64,000 nt of DNA from Photobacterium marinum (GTDB lineage Bacteria > Pseudomonadota > Gammaproteobacteria > Enterobacterales > Vibrionaceae), in assembly GCF_000331515.1 (NCBI RefSeq), contig NZ_AMZO01000002.1, forward strand, positions 1-64,000. The letters run 5' to 3'. The translations under genes and the position numbers were made by a program. A model generated the notes under the pieces. The model did not search any database, was not told where the DNA came from, and saw only the letters and a program-made list of their open reading frames with translations. This document shows positions 46,949-57,543 of this stretch, in pieces (the first letter of the stretch is position 1; every line of letters begins with the position of its first letter).

Positions 46949-47476
46949 TTAGTCTTCCAGCTCAGACAGACACATTTCTTCGTAGACTTGCTTAACCCAC
47001 TTTTCAACGCGTTCTTCAGTCAGTTCTGGCTGGCGGTCTTCGTCGACACAGAGGCCAACAAAGTGGTTGTCATCAACTAGTGCTTTAGAAGCTTCAAACT
47101 CAAAGCCTTCAGTCGAGAAGTGACCGATGATAGTTGCGCCACGACCTTCTACGATCTCGCGTAGAGTACCCATTGCATCACAGAAGTACTCTGCGTAGTC
47201 TTCCTGATCACCACAACCGAAGATTGCTACCAGCTTGGTTGAGAAATCGATGTTTTCCAGTTCAGGGAAGAAGTCATCCCAGTCGCACTGTGCTTCACCG
47301 TAATACCAGGTTGGGATACCCAAGATCAGCAGGTCAAAATTGTCGATATCTTCTTTGCTGCTTTTCGCGATATCTTTTACTTCAACCAGGTGTTTACCCA
47401 GTTGTTTTTGAATCATTTTAGCGACAGCTTCTGTGTTACCAGTGTCGCTACCAAAGAAGAGTCCTACACTCGCCAT
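46949..47476 (-). CDS. fldA: Flavodoxin 1
   Basis: The 175-residue FMN electron carrier has the phosphate loop GSDTGNTE, the flavin-stacking WYYGEAQ and DQEDYAEYF segments of long-chain flavodoxins, and the family C-terminus. It serves low-potential reductases such as IspG/IspH, BioB, MetH and pyruvate formate-lyase activation. It could in principle donate electrons to the activase at 1203, but that is only speculation. The gene lies next to fur as in E. coli (fldA-fur), here separated by the DUF4442 gene. Confidence 0.97.
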   Translation of the reverse strand: MASVGLFFGSDTGNTEAVAKMIQKQLGKHLVEVKDIAKSSKEDIDNFDLLILGIPTWYYGEAQCDWDDFFPELENIDFSTKLVAIFGCGDQEDYAEYFCDAMGTLREIVEGRGATIIGHFSTEGFEFEASKALVDDNHFVGLCVDEDRQPELTEERVEKWVKQVYEEMCLSELED

Positions 47477-47532
47477 AGTAGAGATTACCTGTATTTAGTT
47501 GTTGACCGTCACCTCTATTGGTAACGGTATAC

Positions 47533-47549
47533 AAAAATCCTGTCAGGGG
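47533..47549. other. Hairpin in the fldA leader region
   Basis: TCAGGG pairs with CCCTGA around GAATA, 57 bp upstream of the fldA start. Confidence 0.5.
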
Positions 47550-47576
47550 AATACCCTGAGTTTCAATGACATTTAG

Positions 47577-47611
47577 TTCGATCTACGAGTTTAACTAAGC
47601 GAGAGATCGAA
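47577..47611. other. Inverted repeat upstream of fldA
   Basis: TTCGATCT (47577-47584) and AGATCGAA (47604-47611) are exact complements with a 19-bp spacer. Confidence 0.5.
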
Positions 47612-47662
47612 TGCGCTTAACCGGGTGCTGTTTTTTAATGTGCACGCAGTTTTTGCGCTGTG

Positions 47663-47737
47663 TTCAGGCATCATGCTCTTCATGTGATTACTGACATGAA
47701 GCTCAATGGCTGCTGAAGCTAACTTCTGATGCCTGAA
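47663..47737. repeat. Compound inverted repeat between the DUF2788 gene and fldA
   Basis: Outer 11-bp arms TTCAGGCATCA and TGATGCCTGAA enclose an inner 8-bp hairpin CTTCATGT / ACATGAAG with an eight-base loop and further potential pairing. There is no adjoining T run on either strand. The 75-bp unit could be a folded 3' end, an sRNA or a small repeat element. Confidence 0.65.
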
Positions 47738-47744
47738 AGATATG

Positions 47745-47966
47745 TTAACCGATCCCGGCTCCTTCCCAACTTAGTTGGATCAGACCCTTGGCTACAAAAC
47801 CGGCACAGCCGAGAAAAAGAACCAGCCAGACGATTTTACGGCCAAAAGGTGGCACATTGCCCTGCTTCAGAACATCTTTAATGGCCATGCCAATAAAGAA
47901 AAAAATGGCAGCAAACAGCAAGTCCAGCCCAATCGATTCAAGCAACTCCATATGCTCGTATAGCAT
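47745..47966 (-). CDS. DUF2788 small inner-membrane protein
   Basis: A 73-residue protein with two predicted helices (LDLLFAAIFFFIGMAI and IVWLVLFLGCAGFVAKGLI) around a short polar loop GNVPPFGRK, matching DUF2788. The frame continues to 48008; ATG at 47966 has GGAG six bases upstream and is preferred. It follows ybfF on the same strand after about 73 nt. Function is unknown. Confidence 0.82.
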   Translation of the reverse strand: MLYEHMELLESIGLDLLFAAIFFFIGMAIKDVLKQGNVPPFGRKIVWLVLFLGCAGFVAKGLIQLSWEGAGIG

Positions 47967-48039
47967 TTCAGTCTCCATACCGCGGTCGAAACCGAGCCAG
48001 TCGCGCACTATAACACAGAGAACAGGCGACTGTTAACGG

Positions 48040-48804
48040 TTAGGCCGATTGTAAGAAGTTAAGAATAATACGATTTACGATTTCCGGTTTCTCTGCATGA
48101 AGCCAGTGGCCGGTGTTGGCTACCATATGGGCCTTGGCAGCCGGGAATTGGCGGGCGATAGATTCGCGGTGTTCTGGCAGGATGTACTCTGAATCCTGGC
48201 CTTTGATAAAAAGGGTTTTGCCGTGAAATGCCGGGATTTCTTCCCAACCCATGATGGTGTCGTAATTGGCAATCAGGCCTTCAACATTGAAACGCCAGTC
48301 ATAGCCGGTGTCGGTTTTCGCAAATGATTTGAGCAGGAATTGGCGAACGCCGGGTTCAACAACATGTTGGGCGAGATAGCTTTCGGCTTCTTTCCGGTTG
48401 CTGACGCTCTGCCTGGCGACTGCTTGGAGCCCTGCGAACACATTTTGATGGCGGTGAACGTGGTAATGTACCGGCGCCATATCAAGTACGATCAGGTGGT
48501 TTAGTCTGTTTGTAACCAGCTGTGTCATCGCCATGGCCACTTTTCCGCCCATAGAATGACCAATCAGTGAGAAGCGTTCTATATCACATTGATCGATCAC
48601 TTTGACGACATCAGAAGCCATTTCATGATAGGTAAAGGTTTCGGTGTGAGGGGATCGTCCGTGGTTACGAAGATCAATGCTGATGACTTTGTATTTATCT
48701 TTCAATGCTCTGGCGATAAGGCCTAAATTGTCGGCACTGCCGAACAGGCCGTGGATCAAAATGATCGCATCGCCTTGTCCTTCCACTTGATAATGAAGAT
48801 TCAC
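48040..48804 (-). CDS. ybfF: Alpha/beta hydrolase, esterase YbfF
   Basis: The 254-residue hydrolase has the oxyanion HGLFGSADN, the nucleophile elbow IGHSMGG, an Asp in GQDSEYI and the catalytic His in NTGHWLHAEKP. This set and position next to seqA match E. coli YbfF, an acyl-CoA/ester hydrolase. No signal peptide, so cytoplasmic. It is divergent from seqA, as in E. coli. Confidence 0.93.
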   Translation of the reverse strand: MNLHYQVEGQGDAIILIHGLFGSADNLGLIARALKDKYKVISIDLRNHGRSPHTETFTYHEMASDVVKVIDQCDIERFSLIGHSMGGKVAMAMTQLVTNRLNHLIVLDMAPVHYHVHRHQNVFAGLQAVARQSVSNRKEAESYLAQHVVEPGVRQFLLKSFAKTDTGYDWRFNVEGLIANYDTIMGWEEIPAFHGKTLFIKGQDSEYILPEHRESIARQFPAAKAHMVANTGHWLHAEKPEIVNRIILNFLQSA

Positions 48805-48894
48805 TGACTATTTTCTCTTGTTGATAACGCTTTACCGTAGAGTATAACCTCGGATCACGTTATAATCTCACGGTGATTTTCAAACGGAACGATA

Positions 48895-49449
48895 ATGAAC
48901 ACTACGATGAAGAGTATTGAGGTAGACGAAGAGCTATATCGTTATATCGCCAGCCAAACCCAGCATATTGGTGAGAGTGCATCTGACATTTTGCGCCGCT
49001 TGCTTATGATGCCGGATCAAACCTCAGCACAGCCGGAAGTTGTGATGCCTGTGCGTCCAAAGGGTGTTGTGGTAAGTAAAGACGCGGGTAACGTGGTTAA
49101 AGTGGATCGTGTTAAGGAAATGCGATCTGTGCTGATTTCTGATGAGTTTGCTGCTCAGGAAAAGGCGATCGGCCGATTTATGCTGATCCTGTCCTCGCTC
49201 TATCGTATCGATCCGGAAAGCTTTACTGATGCCACGGCAATTAAAGGTCGTACACGCGTATACTTTGCCAAGGATGAAGATACCTTGCTGGCAAGTGGTA
49301 AAACGACTAAGCCGAAAGCCATTCCTAACACCCCATTCTGGGTGATTACCAATACGAATACTGATCGCAAACGCCAGATGGTAGAGCAACTGATGACCAA
49401 GATGGGCTTCGGTGCGGATATCGTTGAAAAAGTTTGCGGCGAAATTTAA
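48895..49449 (+). CDS. seqA: Replication initiation sequestration protein SeqA
   Basis: The 184-residue protein has the N-terminal oligomerisation domain ([30 protein letters not shown]) and the C-terminal GATC-binding domain ([26 protein letters not shown]). It binds hemimethylated DNA, delaying reinitiation at oriC. ATG 48895 has GGA six bases upstream; ATG 48907 matches the E. coli start (MKTIEVDDELY) but has no ribosome site. pgm follows after 36 nt, the common order. Confidence 0.96.
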   Translation: MNTTMKSIEVDEELYRYIASQTQHIGESASDILRRLLMMPDQTSAQPEVVMPVRPKGVVVSKDAGNVVKVDRVKEMRSVLISDEFAAQEKAIGRFMLILSSLYRIDPESFTDATAIKGRTRVYFAKDEDTLLASGKTTKPKAIPNTPFWVITNTNTDRKRQMVEQLMTKMGFGADIVEKVCGEI

Positions 49450-49485
49450 TCGGCTATATGCCTCACAATTTACAAGGATAAGTTA

Positions 49486-51132
49486 ATGGCGATCCATCCT
49501 CGTGCTGGGCAGCGTGCCCAGCAAGAAGATATGCACAACATTCCCGCACTGGTTGCGAACTATTTCCTGATTGAGCCGAGTGCTTCTGAACCACAGCAGC
49601 GAGTTGCCTTTGGTACTTCTGGTCACCGTGGTACGGCTGATAAGGGAACATTTAACCAGCACCATATCTGGGCTATTGCTCAGGCTGTTGCGGAAGTTCG
49701 TGCCGCTAACGGTGTTACAGGTCCGCTATTCTTGGGTAAAGATACCCACGCATTGTCTGAGCCTGCATTCACGTCAACACTTGAAGTGCTGGTTGCGAAC
49801 AATGTGAAAGTTGTTATTCAGAAAGATCGTGGTTATACACCGACACCGGGTATTTCTCACTCTATTCTTTGCTACAACTGTGCCAATGAAGATAAGGCTG
49901 ACGGCATTGTAATCACGCCTTCTCACAACCCGCCTCAGGACGGTGGTATCAAGTACAATCCAGTACATGGTGGCCCGGCTGAAGGTGAGCTGACATCAGC
50001 TATCGAAAAACGCGCGAACGAAATCATTGCCAACGGTATGGTAGATGTTAAGCGTGTATCTATCCAGGATGCTTTTGCCAGCGAGCTGGTACAGGAGCAT
50101 GATCTGGTTGCACCGTATGTTGATGATCTGGTGAATGTCATTGATATGGCAGCGATCCAGAAAGCCAACCTGAAAATCGGTGTCGATCCGCTGGGTGGTT
50201 CTGGTATCGAATACTGGCGCCAAATTGCTAGCCATTACGGTCTGGATCTGACTCTGGTTGATGAGTCTATTGATCCGTCTTTCCGTTTCATGTCTCTTGA
50301 TAAAGACGGCGTGGTTCGTATGGACTGTTCATCACCTTACGCAATGGCTGGTCTGCTGGCTCACAAAGACAAGTACGATCTTGCTTTTGGTAATGACCCT
50401 GATTACGACCGCCACGGTATTGTTACTCCGTCTGGTCTGATGAATCCTAACCACTTCCTGGCAGTGTGCATTGATTATCTTTATCGTCACCGCCCTGACT
50501 GGAGTCAGGAAGTTGCTGTTGGTAAAACGCTGGTTTCCAGTGCCTTGATCGATCGCGTTGTTGCTGACCTTGGTCGTGAGCTGTGTGAAGTACCGGTTGG
50601 TTTCAAATGGTTTGTTGATGGCCTTTACTCCGGCAAACTGGGCTTTGGCGGTGAAGAAAGTGCCGGTGCATCTTTCTTGCGTATGGATGGCACACCATGG
50701 TCAACAGACAAAGACGGCATTTTGCTGTGTCTGCTTGCTGCCGAAATCACCGCAGTTACGGGTAAGAACCCACAGCAGTACTACGAAGAGTTGGCTGCTA
50801 AGCACGGTGCATCTGAGTACAACCGTCTTCAGGCTGTTGCGAATGGTGAGCAGAAAGCGGTACTTAGCAAGCTGTCGCCTGAAATGGTTGCTGCGGAAAC
50901 GCTGGCTGGTGATCCAATTACAGCCCGTTTGACCCATGCACCGGGTAACGGTGCTGCAATTGGTGGCCTGAAAGTAACCACTGAAAATGGCTGGTTTGCT
51001 GCTCGTCCGTCAGGTACTGAAGAAATCTATAAGATTTACTGTGAAAGCTTCAAGGGTAAGGAGCACCTTGCTCTGATTGAAAAAGAAGCACAGGAAATTG
51101 TAAGTAAAGTCTTCTCGGATGCTGGCTTGTAA
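49486..51132 (+). CDS. pgm: Phosphoglucomutase
   Basis: Interconverts glucose-1-P and glucose-6-P. The 548-residue protein has the substrate loop FGTSGHRGT, the phosphoserine motif [11 protein letters not shown], the metal loop [10 protein letters not shown] and [13 protein letters not shown]. It forms an operon with seqA. Length matches the alpha-D-phosphohexomutase Pgm type of E. coli. Confidence 0.97.
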   Translation: MAIHPRAGQRAQQEDMHNIPALVANYFLIEPSASEPQQRVAFGTSGHRGTADKGTFNQHHIWAIAQAVAEVRAANGVTGPLFLGKDTHALSEPAFTSTLEVLVANNVKVVIQKDRGYTPTPGISHSILCYNCANEDKADGIVITPSHNPPQDGGIKYNPVHGGPAEGELTSAIEKRANEIIANGMVDVKRVSIQDAFASELVQEHDLVAPYVDDLVNVIDMAAIQKANLKIGVDPLGGSGIEYWRQIASHYGLDLTLVDESIDPSFRFMSLDKDGVVRMDCSSPYAMAGLLAHKDKYDLAFGNDPDYDRHGIVTPSGLMNPNHFLAVCIDYLYRHRPDWSQEVAVGKTLVSSALIDRVVADLGRELCEVPVGFKWFVDGLYSGKLGFGGEESAGASFLRMDGTPWSTDKDGILLCLLAAEITAVTGKNPQQYYEELAAKHGASEYNRLQAVANGEQKAVLSKLSPEMVAAETLAGDPITARLTHAPGNGAAIGGLKVTTENGWFAARPSGTEEIYKIYCESFKGKEHLALIEKEAQEIVSKVFSDAGL

Positions 51133-51167
51133 GGTTTAATTACCATCGATTGAAGCATCAATTAATT

Positions 51168-51210
51168 AAAACGCCCCGATTTGAATAATATCAAGTCGGG
51201 GCGTTTTTTG
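51168..51210. terminator. Bidirectional terminator after pgm
   Basis: A 17-bp stem (AAAACGCCCCGATTTGA and partner, one G-T) with a six-base loop; T runs on both strands. It also ends the convergent DUF1853 gene. Confidence 0.92.
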
Positions 51211-51213
51211 ATG

Positions 51214-52017
51214 TTATTTACAGTTGCTTTGATTATGTGGCCAGTCATCTGGCATGATGAACCAGATCCTGTTATCAGGATCAACTGCCTGAACCGGCGT
51301 ACTAATTGGGTCGGGGACCTGTGTCATTTCCAGGGCATGATAGGTTGGCGGGCTGATCCAGTTTTCTTTGCCAATGCATTTTAGTGGCCGTTCCTTGGTC
51401 TCAGAACGATAGCCCCATAATCCGGTAAATGCCTTGGGGTTTAGCTGTATATCAGAACCAGGGCTAGAACCATAAGCATTGTTCTGCACCGGGTAGAAAA
51501 GACGCCCTTGCATGATCAGTCGCTTTTTAGTCGGTTGACCATATCTTTTCGCCAGTTGTGATTGGTATGCTGGATGTTCACATAACCTTAGCTGGTGGTC
51601 GAGCATGCGCTGAATTTTCTTATCCAGATTATCTTTGGCATTGGGACCGGGCCAGGACCATTGATACGCAAGGTAGAACTTAATCGCAACTTCCCAGTGT
51701 TCCAGTTCTCCGCTCATTAGGTTTCGGACCAGAAAATCAATGGCTCCCACTGTCTGTTTTTGCCATTGAATCTGGACTTCTTCAGCAACCAGTTCATAGT
51801 CCGGGTGAGCCTTTATCAGTTGTTTCCAGAGCCACTGATAATAAAAGCCAAGCCTCCGGTTGCCCTGATAACCGGATGGCTCAGGGATGGTAGCTCTGCG
51901 ACGAAATTGACTTAACCAGTCGTCATCTGCCGCAAAGGGAGCACTGTCAAAAAGTAGGGGATAGTGGAGAATTGATATTAAATCAGTTGTATATTGTTGA
52001 GGCTTTGTTTCTGTCAT
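51214..52017 (-). CDS. DUF1853 family protein
   Basis: The 267-residue protein shows RRLGFYYQWLWKQLI, VGAIDFLVRN and HWEVAIKFYL, the DUF1853 core. The E/D...K arrangement (AIDFLV, WEVAIKFYL) resembles a restriction-nuclease-like fold, but this is a weak hint. Start ATG 52017 is chosen over TTG 52035; neither has a good ribosome site. Divergent from the DUF2517 gene. Function unknown. Confidence 0.82.
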   Translation of the reverse strand: MTETKPQQYTTDLISILHYPLLFDSAPFAADDDWLSQFRRRATIPEPSGYQGNRRLGFYYQWLWKQLIKAHPDYELVAEEVQIQWQKQTVGAIDFLVRNLMSGELEHWEVAIKFYLAYQWSWPGPNAKDNLDKKIQRMLDHQLRLCEHPAYQSQLAKRYGQPTKKRLIMQGRLFYPVQNNAYGSSPGSDIQLNPKAFTGLWGYRSETKERPLKCIGKENWISPPTYHALEMTQVPDPISTPVQAVDPDNRIWFIMPDDWPHNQSNCK

Positions 52018-52151
52018 GTAAACAAAAGGAATCAAAGGATATTAATTTAGCTATTTAGTTCAAACTTGGGTAAAAAACAAGCTTTATGGTATAGAGACAC
52101 AGGACGTCATCAATTAGAGTGTTTACAGGTTGGACCAGTTTTGGAGGTCTC

Positions 52152-52385
52152 ATGTATACACCATTCTCAGTTCCTCGCATTATTCTACGTCGTAGCTTGG
52201 CTATTATTGTCGGTGTGTTTGCCTTTCCCGTCATGGTATGCCTGCCTGTTTCAACTCGGTCAAAATTTTATAGCTATCTGTATCGATATTGGCTCAAAAC
52301 CAGTGATAAACCTGTTTGGTTACAGCAGGCGGAATCCTGGTCCAAAGAGTTAAAGATCCAGACGGCTCCTCGTGTAAATAATTAA
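52152..52385 (+). CDS. ybfA: YbfA-like small membrane protein (DUF2517)
   Basis: A 77-residue protein with IILRRSLAIIVGVFAFPVMV as a membrane helix and FYSYLYRYWLKTSDKPVWLQ, nearly identical to the E. coli YbfA segment (FYSYLHRVWSKTSDKPVW). ATG 52152 has GGAGG just upstream; the longer frame to 52119 is rejected. Function unknown. Not in an operon with the downstream gene, which starts 117 nt later. Confidence 0.88.
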   Translation: MYTPFSVPRIILRRSLAIIVGVFAFPVMVCLPVSTRSKFYSYLYRYWLKTSDKPVWLQQAESWSKELKIQTAPRVNN

Positions 52386-52501
52386 ACGATTTTACAGCTG
52401 TCATCGTCTTGTTTAACGGTGATAATTTCCGGTTTGATTCTGTCAGTTGGTATAGAATAACGCTAACCGTAATACCCTGAATGGTATAAAAGGAAGCGAA
52501 A

Positions 52502-53260
52502 ATGAATAACCTAAAACTGGAAGCCGTACTCAACGAGCTGCTGAGCCCTCACCTGATCAAAGACTATTGCCCGAATGGTTTGCAGGTTGAAGGTAAGTCC
52601 GAAGTTAAGAAAATTATTACTGGTGTTACGGCATGCCAGGCTCTGATAGAACGCGCTATCGAAGAAAAGGCAGATGCGCTGCTTGTTCATCATGGTTTCT
52701 TCTGGAAAGGGGAGCCGGCGGAAATTCGCGGCATGAAATTTCGTCGAATTAAGGCACTGATTGAAAACGGTATTAATTTGTACGCCTATCACCTGCCATT
52801 GGATGTTCATCCGCGCCTTGGTAATAACGCTAAGCTGGCTGAACTGATGGAAATTGAAGTGTTGGGTGGTCTTGAAGACGGTAATCCAAATTCTGTCTCT
52901 GTCTATGGTCAGTTTGAGCAACCGCTGACAGGTGAAGAGCTGGCATCCCGTTTATCTATTGCGCTGCATCGTGAGCCGCTGCATATCGGCGATAATGCGC
53001 CAGCAGAGATCAAAACGGTGGGTTGGTGTACAGGTGGCGGTCAGGATTTTATTGAGCTGGCTGCGCAAAAAGGCCTTGATGCATTTATCTCCGGTGAGAT
53101 TTCAGAGCGTACTGTGCATACCGCCCGTGAGTTGGGGATCCATTACTTCAGCGCCGGACATCATGCTACTGAACGCTATGGTGTGAAATCGTTAGGTGAG
53201 TGGCTGGCTCAGGAGCACGATTTCGACGTCACTTTCATCGATATTGATAACCCGGTATAA
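52502..53260 (+). CDS. ybgI: Nif3/YbgI-type dinuclear metal-binding hexameric protein
   Basis: The 252-residue protein has PNGLQVEGKSEV, the metal motif LLVHHGFFW, YAYHLPLDVHPRLGNNA and the C-terminal FSAGHHATERYGVKSLGEWL, all typical of the Nif3 family, which forms a hexameric ring with two metal ions per subunit. Suggested roles (GTP cyclohydrolase-like, DNA repair) are not settled. The ribosome site AAGGAAG precedes ATG 52502. Confidence 0.93.
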   Translation: MNNLKLEAVLNELLSPHLIKDYCPNGLQVEGKSEVKKIITGVTACQALIERAIEEKADALLVHHGFFWKGEPAEIRGMKFRRIKALIENGINLYAYHLPLDVHPRLGNNAKLAELMEIEVLGGLEDGNPNSVSVYGQFEQPLTGEELASRLSIALHREPLHIGDNAPAEIKTVGWCTGGGQDFIELAAQKGLDAFISGEISERTVHTARELGIHYFSAGHHATERYGVKSLGEWLAQEHDFDVTFIDIDNPV

Positions 53261-53281
53261 CATTTTTTGCTGATTGAAAAG

Positions 53282-53314
53282 AAAAAGGTTGAGCCTTGCA
53301 ACTCAACCTTTTTT
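53282..53314. terminator. Bidirectional terminator between ybgI and gltA
   Basis: 12-bp stem AAAAAGGTTGAG / CTCAACCTTTTT with an eight-base loop, T runs both ways. Confidence 0.92.
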
Positions 53315-53340
53315 GTTTAATACCTTAAGGTACGTTAGTT

Positions 53341-54630
53341 TTACTCTCGTTCGTGAATTGGCTGGAAGTCTCGTTGCTTGTAGCCAGTGTATAGCTGACG
53401 AGGACGACCGATACGATTATGCGGATCGTTGTGCATTTCATTCCAGTGGGCAATCCAGCCAATAGTACGGGACATGGCAAAGATCACGGTAAACATAGAT
53501 ACCGGAATACCAATCGCTTTCAGGATGATACCTGAGTAGAAATCGACATTCGGATATAGTTTTTTATCGATAAAATACTCATCTGAAAGGGCAATACGCT
53601 CAAGCTCCATTGCCACATCGAGCAGTGGGTCTTGAATATTCAGCTCCTCCAGAACGTCATGGCAAGCTTCGCGCATCACAGTTGCCCGCGGGTCATAGTT
53701 CTTGTAAACACGGTGACCGAAGCCCATCAGGCGGAATGGATCATCCTTGTCTTTCGCTCGTTCTATGAACTCTGGGATTTTGTCTACGGAACCAATTTCT
53801 TCAAGCATCTTCAGGCATGCTTCGTTGGCGCCCCCGTGTGCCGGTCCCCAAAGTGAAGCAATACCAGCTGCAATACAGGCAAACGGGTTTGCACCGGAAG
53901 AGCCTGCAAGTCGCACTGTTGAGGTTGATGCGTTCTGCTCGTGATCGGCGTGCAAAGTGAAAATCTTATCCATTGCACGGGCAACAACCGGACTGACTTC
54001 ATATTCTTCACACGGAGTTGCAAACATCATATGCAGGAAGTTCTCTGCATAATCGAGGTCATTGCGTGGGAAGATAAATGGCTGACCGATAGAGTATTTG
54101 TAACACATCGCAGCCAGTGTCGGCATTTTTGACAACAGACGGAATGCCGTGATCTCACGGTGGGTATCGTTATTGATATCCAGAGAGTCGTGATAGAAAG
54201 CAGCCAGTGCACCAACTACACCACACATAATTGCCATTGGGTGAGCATCGCGGCGGAAGCCGTGGAAGAAGCTGGCAATTTGTTCATGGACCATAGTGTG
54301 GCGTGTGACCGTAGTCCTGAATGTCTCGTATTGCTCACGAGTTGGCACTTCGCCGTATAAAAGGATGTAACAGACTTCCAAGTAATCAGCATTATTGGCT
54401 AATTGGTCGATCGGATAACCGCGGTGTAGCAGGATACCTTTATCGCCATCAATGTAAGTAATTTGAGATTCACATGATGCAGTAGCCATAAATCCAGGGT
54501 CGAATGTGAAGTAACCGTTGGCGCCAAGTTTGCGCACGTCAATTACTTCAGGACCTTGTGTGCCCCCGAGAATCGGCAGTTCGACTGGCGCTTTCCCTTC
54601 AATATGAAGAGTCGCTTTCTTGTCTGCCAT
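53341..54630 (-). CDS. gltA: Citrate synthase (type II)
   Basis: Condenses oxaloacetate and acetyl-CoA. The 429-residue protein begins [12 protein letters not shown], has the catalytic His in [11 protein letters not shown], the [15 protein letters not shown] and [15 protein letters not shown] segments and a C-terminal RPRQLYTG, as in NADH-sensitive hexameric enzymes of Gram-negatives. It is divergent from the sdh-suc operon, the standard TCA cluster arrangement. Confidence 0.97.
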   Translation of the reverse strand: MADKKATLHIEGKAPVELPILGGTQGPEVIDVRKLGANGYFTFDPGFMATASCESQITYIDGDKGILLHRGYPIDQLANNADYLEVCYILLYGEVPTREQYETFRTTVTRHTMVHEQIASFFHGFRRDAHPMAIMCGVVGALAAFYHDSLDINNDTHREITAFRLLSKMPTLAAMCYKYSIGQPFIFPRNDLDYAENFLHMMFATPCEEYEVSPVVARAMDKIFTLHADHEQNASTSTVRLAGSSGANPFACIAAGIASLWGPAHGGANEACLKMLEEIGSVDKIPEFIERAKDKDDPFRLMGFGHRVYKNYDPRATVMREACHDVLEELNIQDPLLDVAMELERIALSDEYFIDKKLYPNVDFYSGIILKAIGIPVSMFTVIFAMSRTIGWIAHWNEMHNDPHNRIGRPRQLYTGYKQRDFQPIHERE

Positions 54631-55039
54631 AACAATCTCCTTTGCTTTTATAGTCCTGATCCAAAAACGGATGTTTAAATGTTGTACCGTTAGGTGGCTC
54701 GTTTGTCAATTTTTGTGCCGTTATGTGTGCGCTTGTTAATAAGAGTGTGTGAAAATCTGAAAAGTTCCCAAATCGTGTTAGAGGTCATGTTACAAGGTTT
54801 GTAATTGGTTGTTACGGGGCGTATACTCGCGACAGGCCTCTGGTTCTGTCGTTGCCAGAATCCAATGTTTAAGTTATTAACAATATTAAGCACTTAGCCG
54901 CGGTAATGTTTCACGGCTCAAAAAAAACATTATCGTAACGAAAAGTTGCAAAATTGTTTAATTGGATGACGAGGGTTAGCACTGAACCGGAGAGATCAAT
55001 AAGAATAAATGCTTCAATGGAGCTGAGTGGGCAAATACC
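54631..55039. promoter_or_regulatory. gltA-sdhC divergent regulatory region
   Basis: A 409-bp AT-rich spacer. A candidate sdh promoter is listed. CRP and ArcA sites are known here in E. coli, but none matched well enough by eye. No gene was seen. Confidence 0.5.
54799..54827 (+). promoter_or_regulatory. Candidate sigma-70 promoter for sdhCDAB
   Basis: TTGTAA and TATACT are separated by 17 bp, leaving a leader of about 210 nt before sdhC. Confidence 0.4.
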
Positions 55040-55420
55040 GTGAAAGTAAATAAGCCAAGACCTGTCAACCTCGACCTGCAGACGATTCGCTTTCCTTTGA
55101 CTGCGATAGCGTCAATCCTACACCGTGTATCGGGCGTCATTACGTTCATTTCTGTTGCAATCTTACTTTGGTTATTAGGCCTGTCCCTTTCTTCCCCGGA
55201 AGGTTTCGCAAGTGCTGCCAGCATTGTTGACAGCTTCTTCGTGAAATTTGTGCTCTGGGGTGTGCTGACGGCTCTTTTCTACCACATTGTGGTGGGGATA
55301 CGTCATTTGCTGATGGATATGGGATATTTCGAAGAAATGGAAACCGGCATTGCGAGTGCGAAAATTAGTTTCGTGATCGTTGGTGTGCTTTCCCTCTTTG
55401 CAGGAGGCTTAGTATGGTAA
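55040..55420 (+). CDS. sdhC: Succinate dehydrogenase cytochrome b556 subunit
   Basis: The 126-residue membrane anchor has [23 protein letters not shown] with the quinone-site Ser and Arg, three membrane helices, and the heme-ligand His in [13 protein letters not shown]. It carries heme b and the quinone site together with SdhD. The start is GTG 55040. Its end overlaps sdhD by 7 nt. Confidence 0.96.
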   Translation: MKVNKPRPVNLDLQTIRFPLTAIASILHRVSGVITFISVAILLWLLGLSLSSPEGFASAASIVDSFFVKFVLWGVLTALFYHIVVGIRHLLMDMGYFEEMETGIASAKISFVIVGVLSLFAGGLVW

Positions 55421-55761
55421 ACAACGTATCAACAGTCGGCCGTAATGGTGTTCATGACTTCATTCTTGTACGTGCAACCGCAGTAATTCTTACCTTTTAC
55501 ACCATTTATATGGTCGGATTTTTTACTTTCGGCCCTGACCTTAACTACGAAACATGGACGGCATTTTTCGGCAAGCTGAGCACCAAGGTGTTTACTATGC
55601 TGGCACTGCTTTCGGTGCTGATCCACGCATGGATTGGCTTGTGGCAGGTATTGACTGATTACATTAAACCCGCGGCGATTAGGGCATTGATCCAGTTTGC
55701 TGTGGTAACCGTTTTATTTGTTTACCTGTTTTCTGGTTTCTTTATTGTGTGGGGTGCGTAA
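55414..55761 (+). CDS. sdhD: Succinate dehydrogenase membrane anchor subunit
   Basis: The 115-residue protein has three hydrophobic helices; [15 protein letters not shown] opens it, and [15 protein letters not shown] contains the conserved segment next to the heme and quinone sites. It overlaps sdhC by 7 nt and ends immediately before the sdhA start, so the subunits are translationally coupled. Confidence 0.96.
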   Translation: MVNNVSTVGRNGVHDFILVRATAVILTFYTIYMVGFFTFGPDLNYETWTAFFGKLSTKVFTMLALLSVLIHAWIGLWQVLTDYIKPAAIRALIQFAVVTVLFVYLFSGFFIVWGA

Positions 55762-57528
55762 GTGAGCATTGCAGTTCGTGAATTTGATGCCGTAGTAATC
55801 GGTGCTGGTGGTGCTGGCATGCGTGCCGCACTTCAAATTTCTGAGCAGGGCCTGAAATGTGCCTTGCTGTCTAAAGTTTTCCCGACCCGTTCTCATACCG
55901 TATCGGCTCAGGGCGGTATTACTGTTGCGCTGGGGAATTCCCATCCGGATAACTGGCAGTGGCATATGTACGATACAGTCAAAGGTTCTGACTATATCGG
56001 TGATCAGAATGCCATCGAGTACATGTGTAAGAATGGGCCGAAGTCAGTTATTGAGCTGGAAAAAATGGGACTGCCGTTTTCGCGCTTTGATAATGGCTCT
56101 ATTTATCAACGTCCTTTTGGTGGACAGTCTAAAGAGTTTGGCGGCGAGCAGGCAGCTCGTACAGCCGCTGCTGCTGACCGTACTGGTCATGCCTTATTAC
56201 ACACCTTGTATCAGCAGAACATTAAGCACCAGACGACGATTTTCTCTGAGTGGTACGCCTTGGATCTGGTGAAAAATCAGGATGGTGCAATTTTAGGTTG
56301 TACCGCTATATGCATGGAAACCGGTGAGCTTTGCTATTTCAAATCCAAAGCGACGATTCTGGCAACAGGTGGTGCAGGCCGTATTTATGCTTCGACAACT
56401 AATGCCCATATTAACACCGGTGACGGTGTCGGAATGGCGTTACGTGCCGGTGTACCGATGCAGGATATGGAAATGTGGCAGTTCCACCCGACAGGCATTG
56501 CCGGAGCCGGGGTTCTGGTAACAGAAGGTTGTCGTGGTGAAGGTGGTTACCTGCTTAATAAAGATGGTGAACGCTTCATGGAGCGTTATGCACCAAATGC
56601 GAAGGATTTGGCCGGCCGTGATGTTGTTGCCCGTTCCATGATGGTTGAAATTCGCGAAGGTCGTGGTTGTGATGGCCCATGGGGACCTCATATCAAACTG
56701 AAGTTGGATCACCTTGGTAAAGATGTGCTTGAATCCCGCCTGCCGGGTATTTGTGAGCTTTCTCGTACCTTTGCCCATGTTGACCCGGTGAAAGAGCCGA
56801 TCCCTGTTATTCCTACCTGTCACTATATGATGGGTGGTGTACCGACTCAGGTATCCGGTCAGGCGATCAAACAAAATGAAGCCGGTCAGGATGTCGAAGT
56901 ACAGGGGCTGTTCGCCTGTGGTGAAATTGCATCAGTATCTGTGCACGGTGCCAACCGTTTGGGTGGTAACTCGCTGCTTGATTTGGTGGTATTTGGTCGT
57001 GCGACTGGTTTGCATCTTGGTGAAACGCTGTTGGCGCAGGCTGAAGCCCGTCCGGCGACAGAGTCAGACATAGAAGCATCGCTTGCCCGCCTTAACCGTT
57101 GGAATAATACCCAGAAGGGTGAAGATCCGGTTCAAATTCGAAAAGACCTGCAAACTTGTATGCAGAATAACTTCTCGGTATTCCGTGAAGGCGAAGCAAT
57201 GGCAACAGGGCTTGAAGAGCTGAAGGTTATCCGCGAGCGCTTGAAAGAAGCACGACTGGACGACACGTCGACTGAGTTTAATACTCAGCGTATCGAATGC
57301 CTGGAGCTGGATAACCTGATGGAAACGGCTTATGCCACAGCAGTAGCGGCAAACTACCGGACAGAGAGCCGTGGTGCCCATGCCCGTTTCGACTTTCCTG
57401 AGCGCGATGATACACAATGGTTGTGTCACTCTATTTACAACCCTGTGACAGAAGAAATGTCAAAGCGTGATGTGAATATGACACCGATTTATCGTGAGGC
57501 ATTTCCGCCGAAAGCGCGTACTTACTAA
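55762..57528 (+). CDS. sdhA: Succinate dehydrogenase flavoprotein subunit
   Basis: Oxidises succinate to fumarate. The 588-residue protein has the FAD-binding [11 protein letters not shown], the covalent FAD His in [12 protein letters not shown], the active-site HPTGIAGAG and RDVVARSM, and the [17 protein letters not shown] segment. The GTG start at 55762 abuts the sdhD stop. It pairs with SdhB on the cytoplasmic face of the membrane. Confidence 0.97.
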   Translation: MSIAVREFDAVVIGAGGAGMRAALQISEQGLKCALLSKVFPTRSHTVSAQGGITVALGNSHPDNWQWHMYDTVKGSDYIGDQNAIEYMCKNGPKSVIELEKMGLPFSRFDNGSIYQRPFGGQSKEFGGEQAARTAAAADRTGHALLHTLYQQNIKHQTTIFSEWYALDLVKNQDGAILGCTAICMETGELCYFKSKATILATGGAGRIYASTTNAHINTGDGVGMALRAGVPMQDMEMWQFHPTGIAGAGVLVTEGCRGEGGYLLNKDGERFMERYAPNAKDLAGRDVVARSMMVEIREGRGCDGPWGPHIKLKLDHLGKDVLESRLPGICELSRTFAHVDPVKEPIPVIPTCHYMMGGVPTQVSGQAIKQNEAGQDVEVQGLFACGEIASVSVHGANRLGGNSLLDLVVFGRATGLHLGETLLAQAEARPATESDIEASLARLNRWNNTQKGEDPVQIRKDLQTCMQNNFSVFREGEAMATGLEELKVIRERLKEARLDDTSTEFNTQRIECLELDNLMETAYATAVAANYRTESRGAHARFDFPERDDTQWLCHSIYNPVTEEMSKRDVNMTPIYREAFPPKARTY

Positions 57529-57543
57529 GGGGTGGAAGGGATT

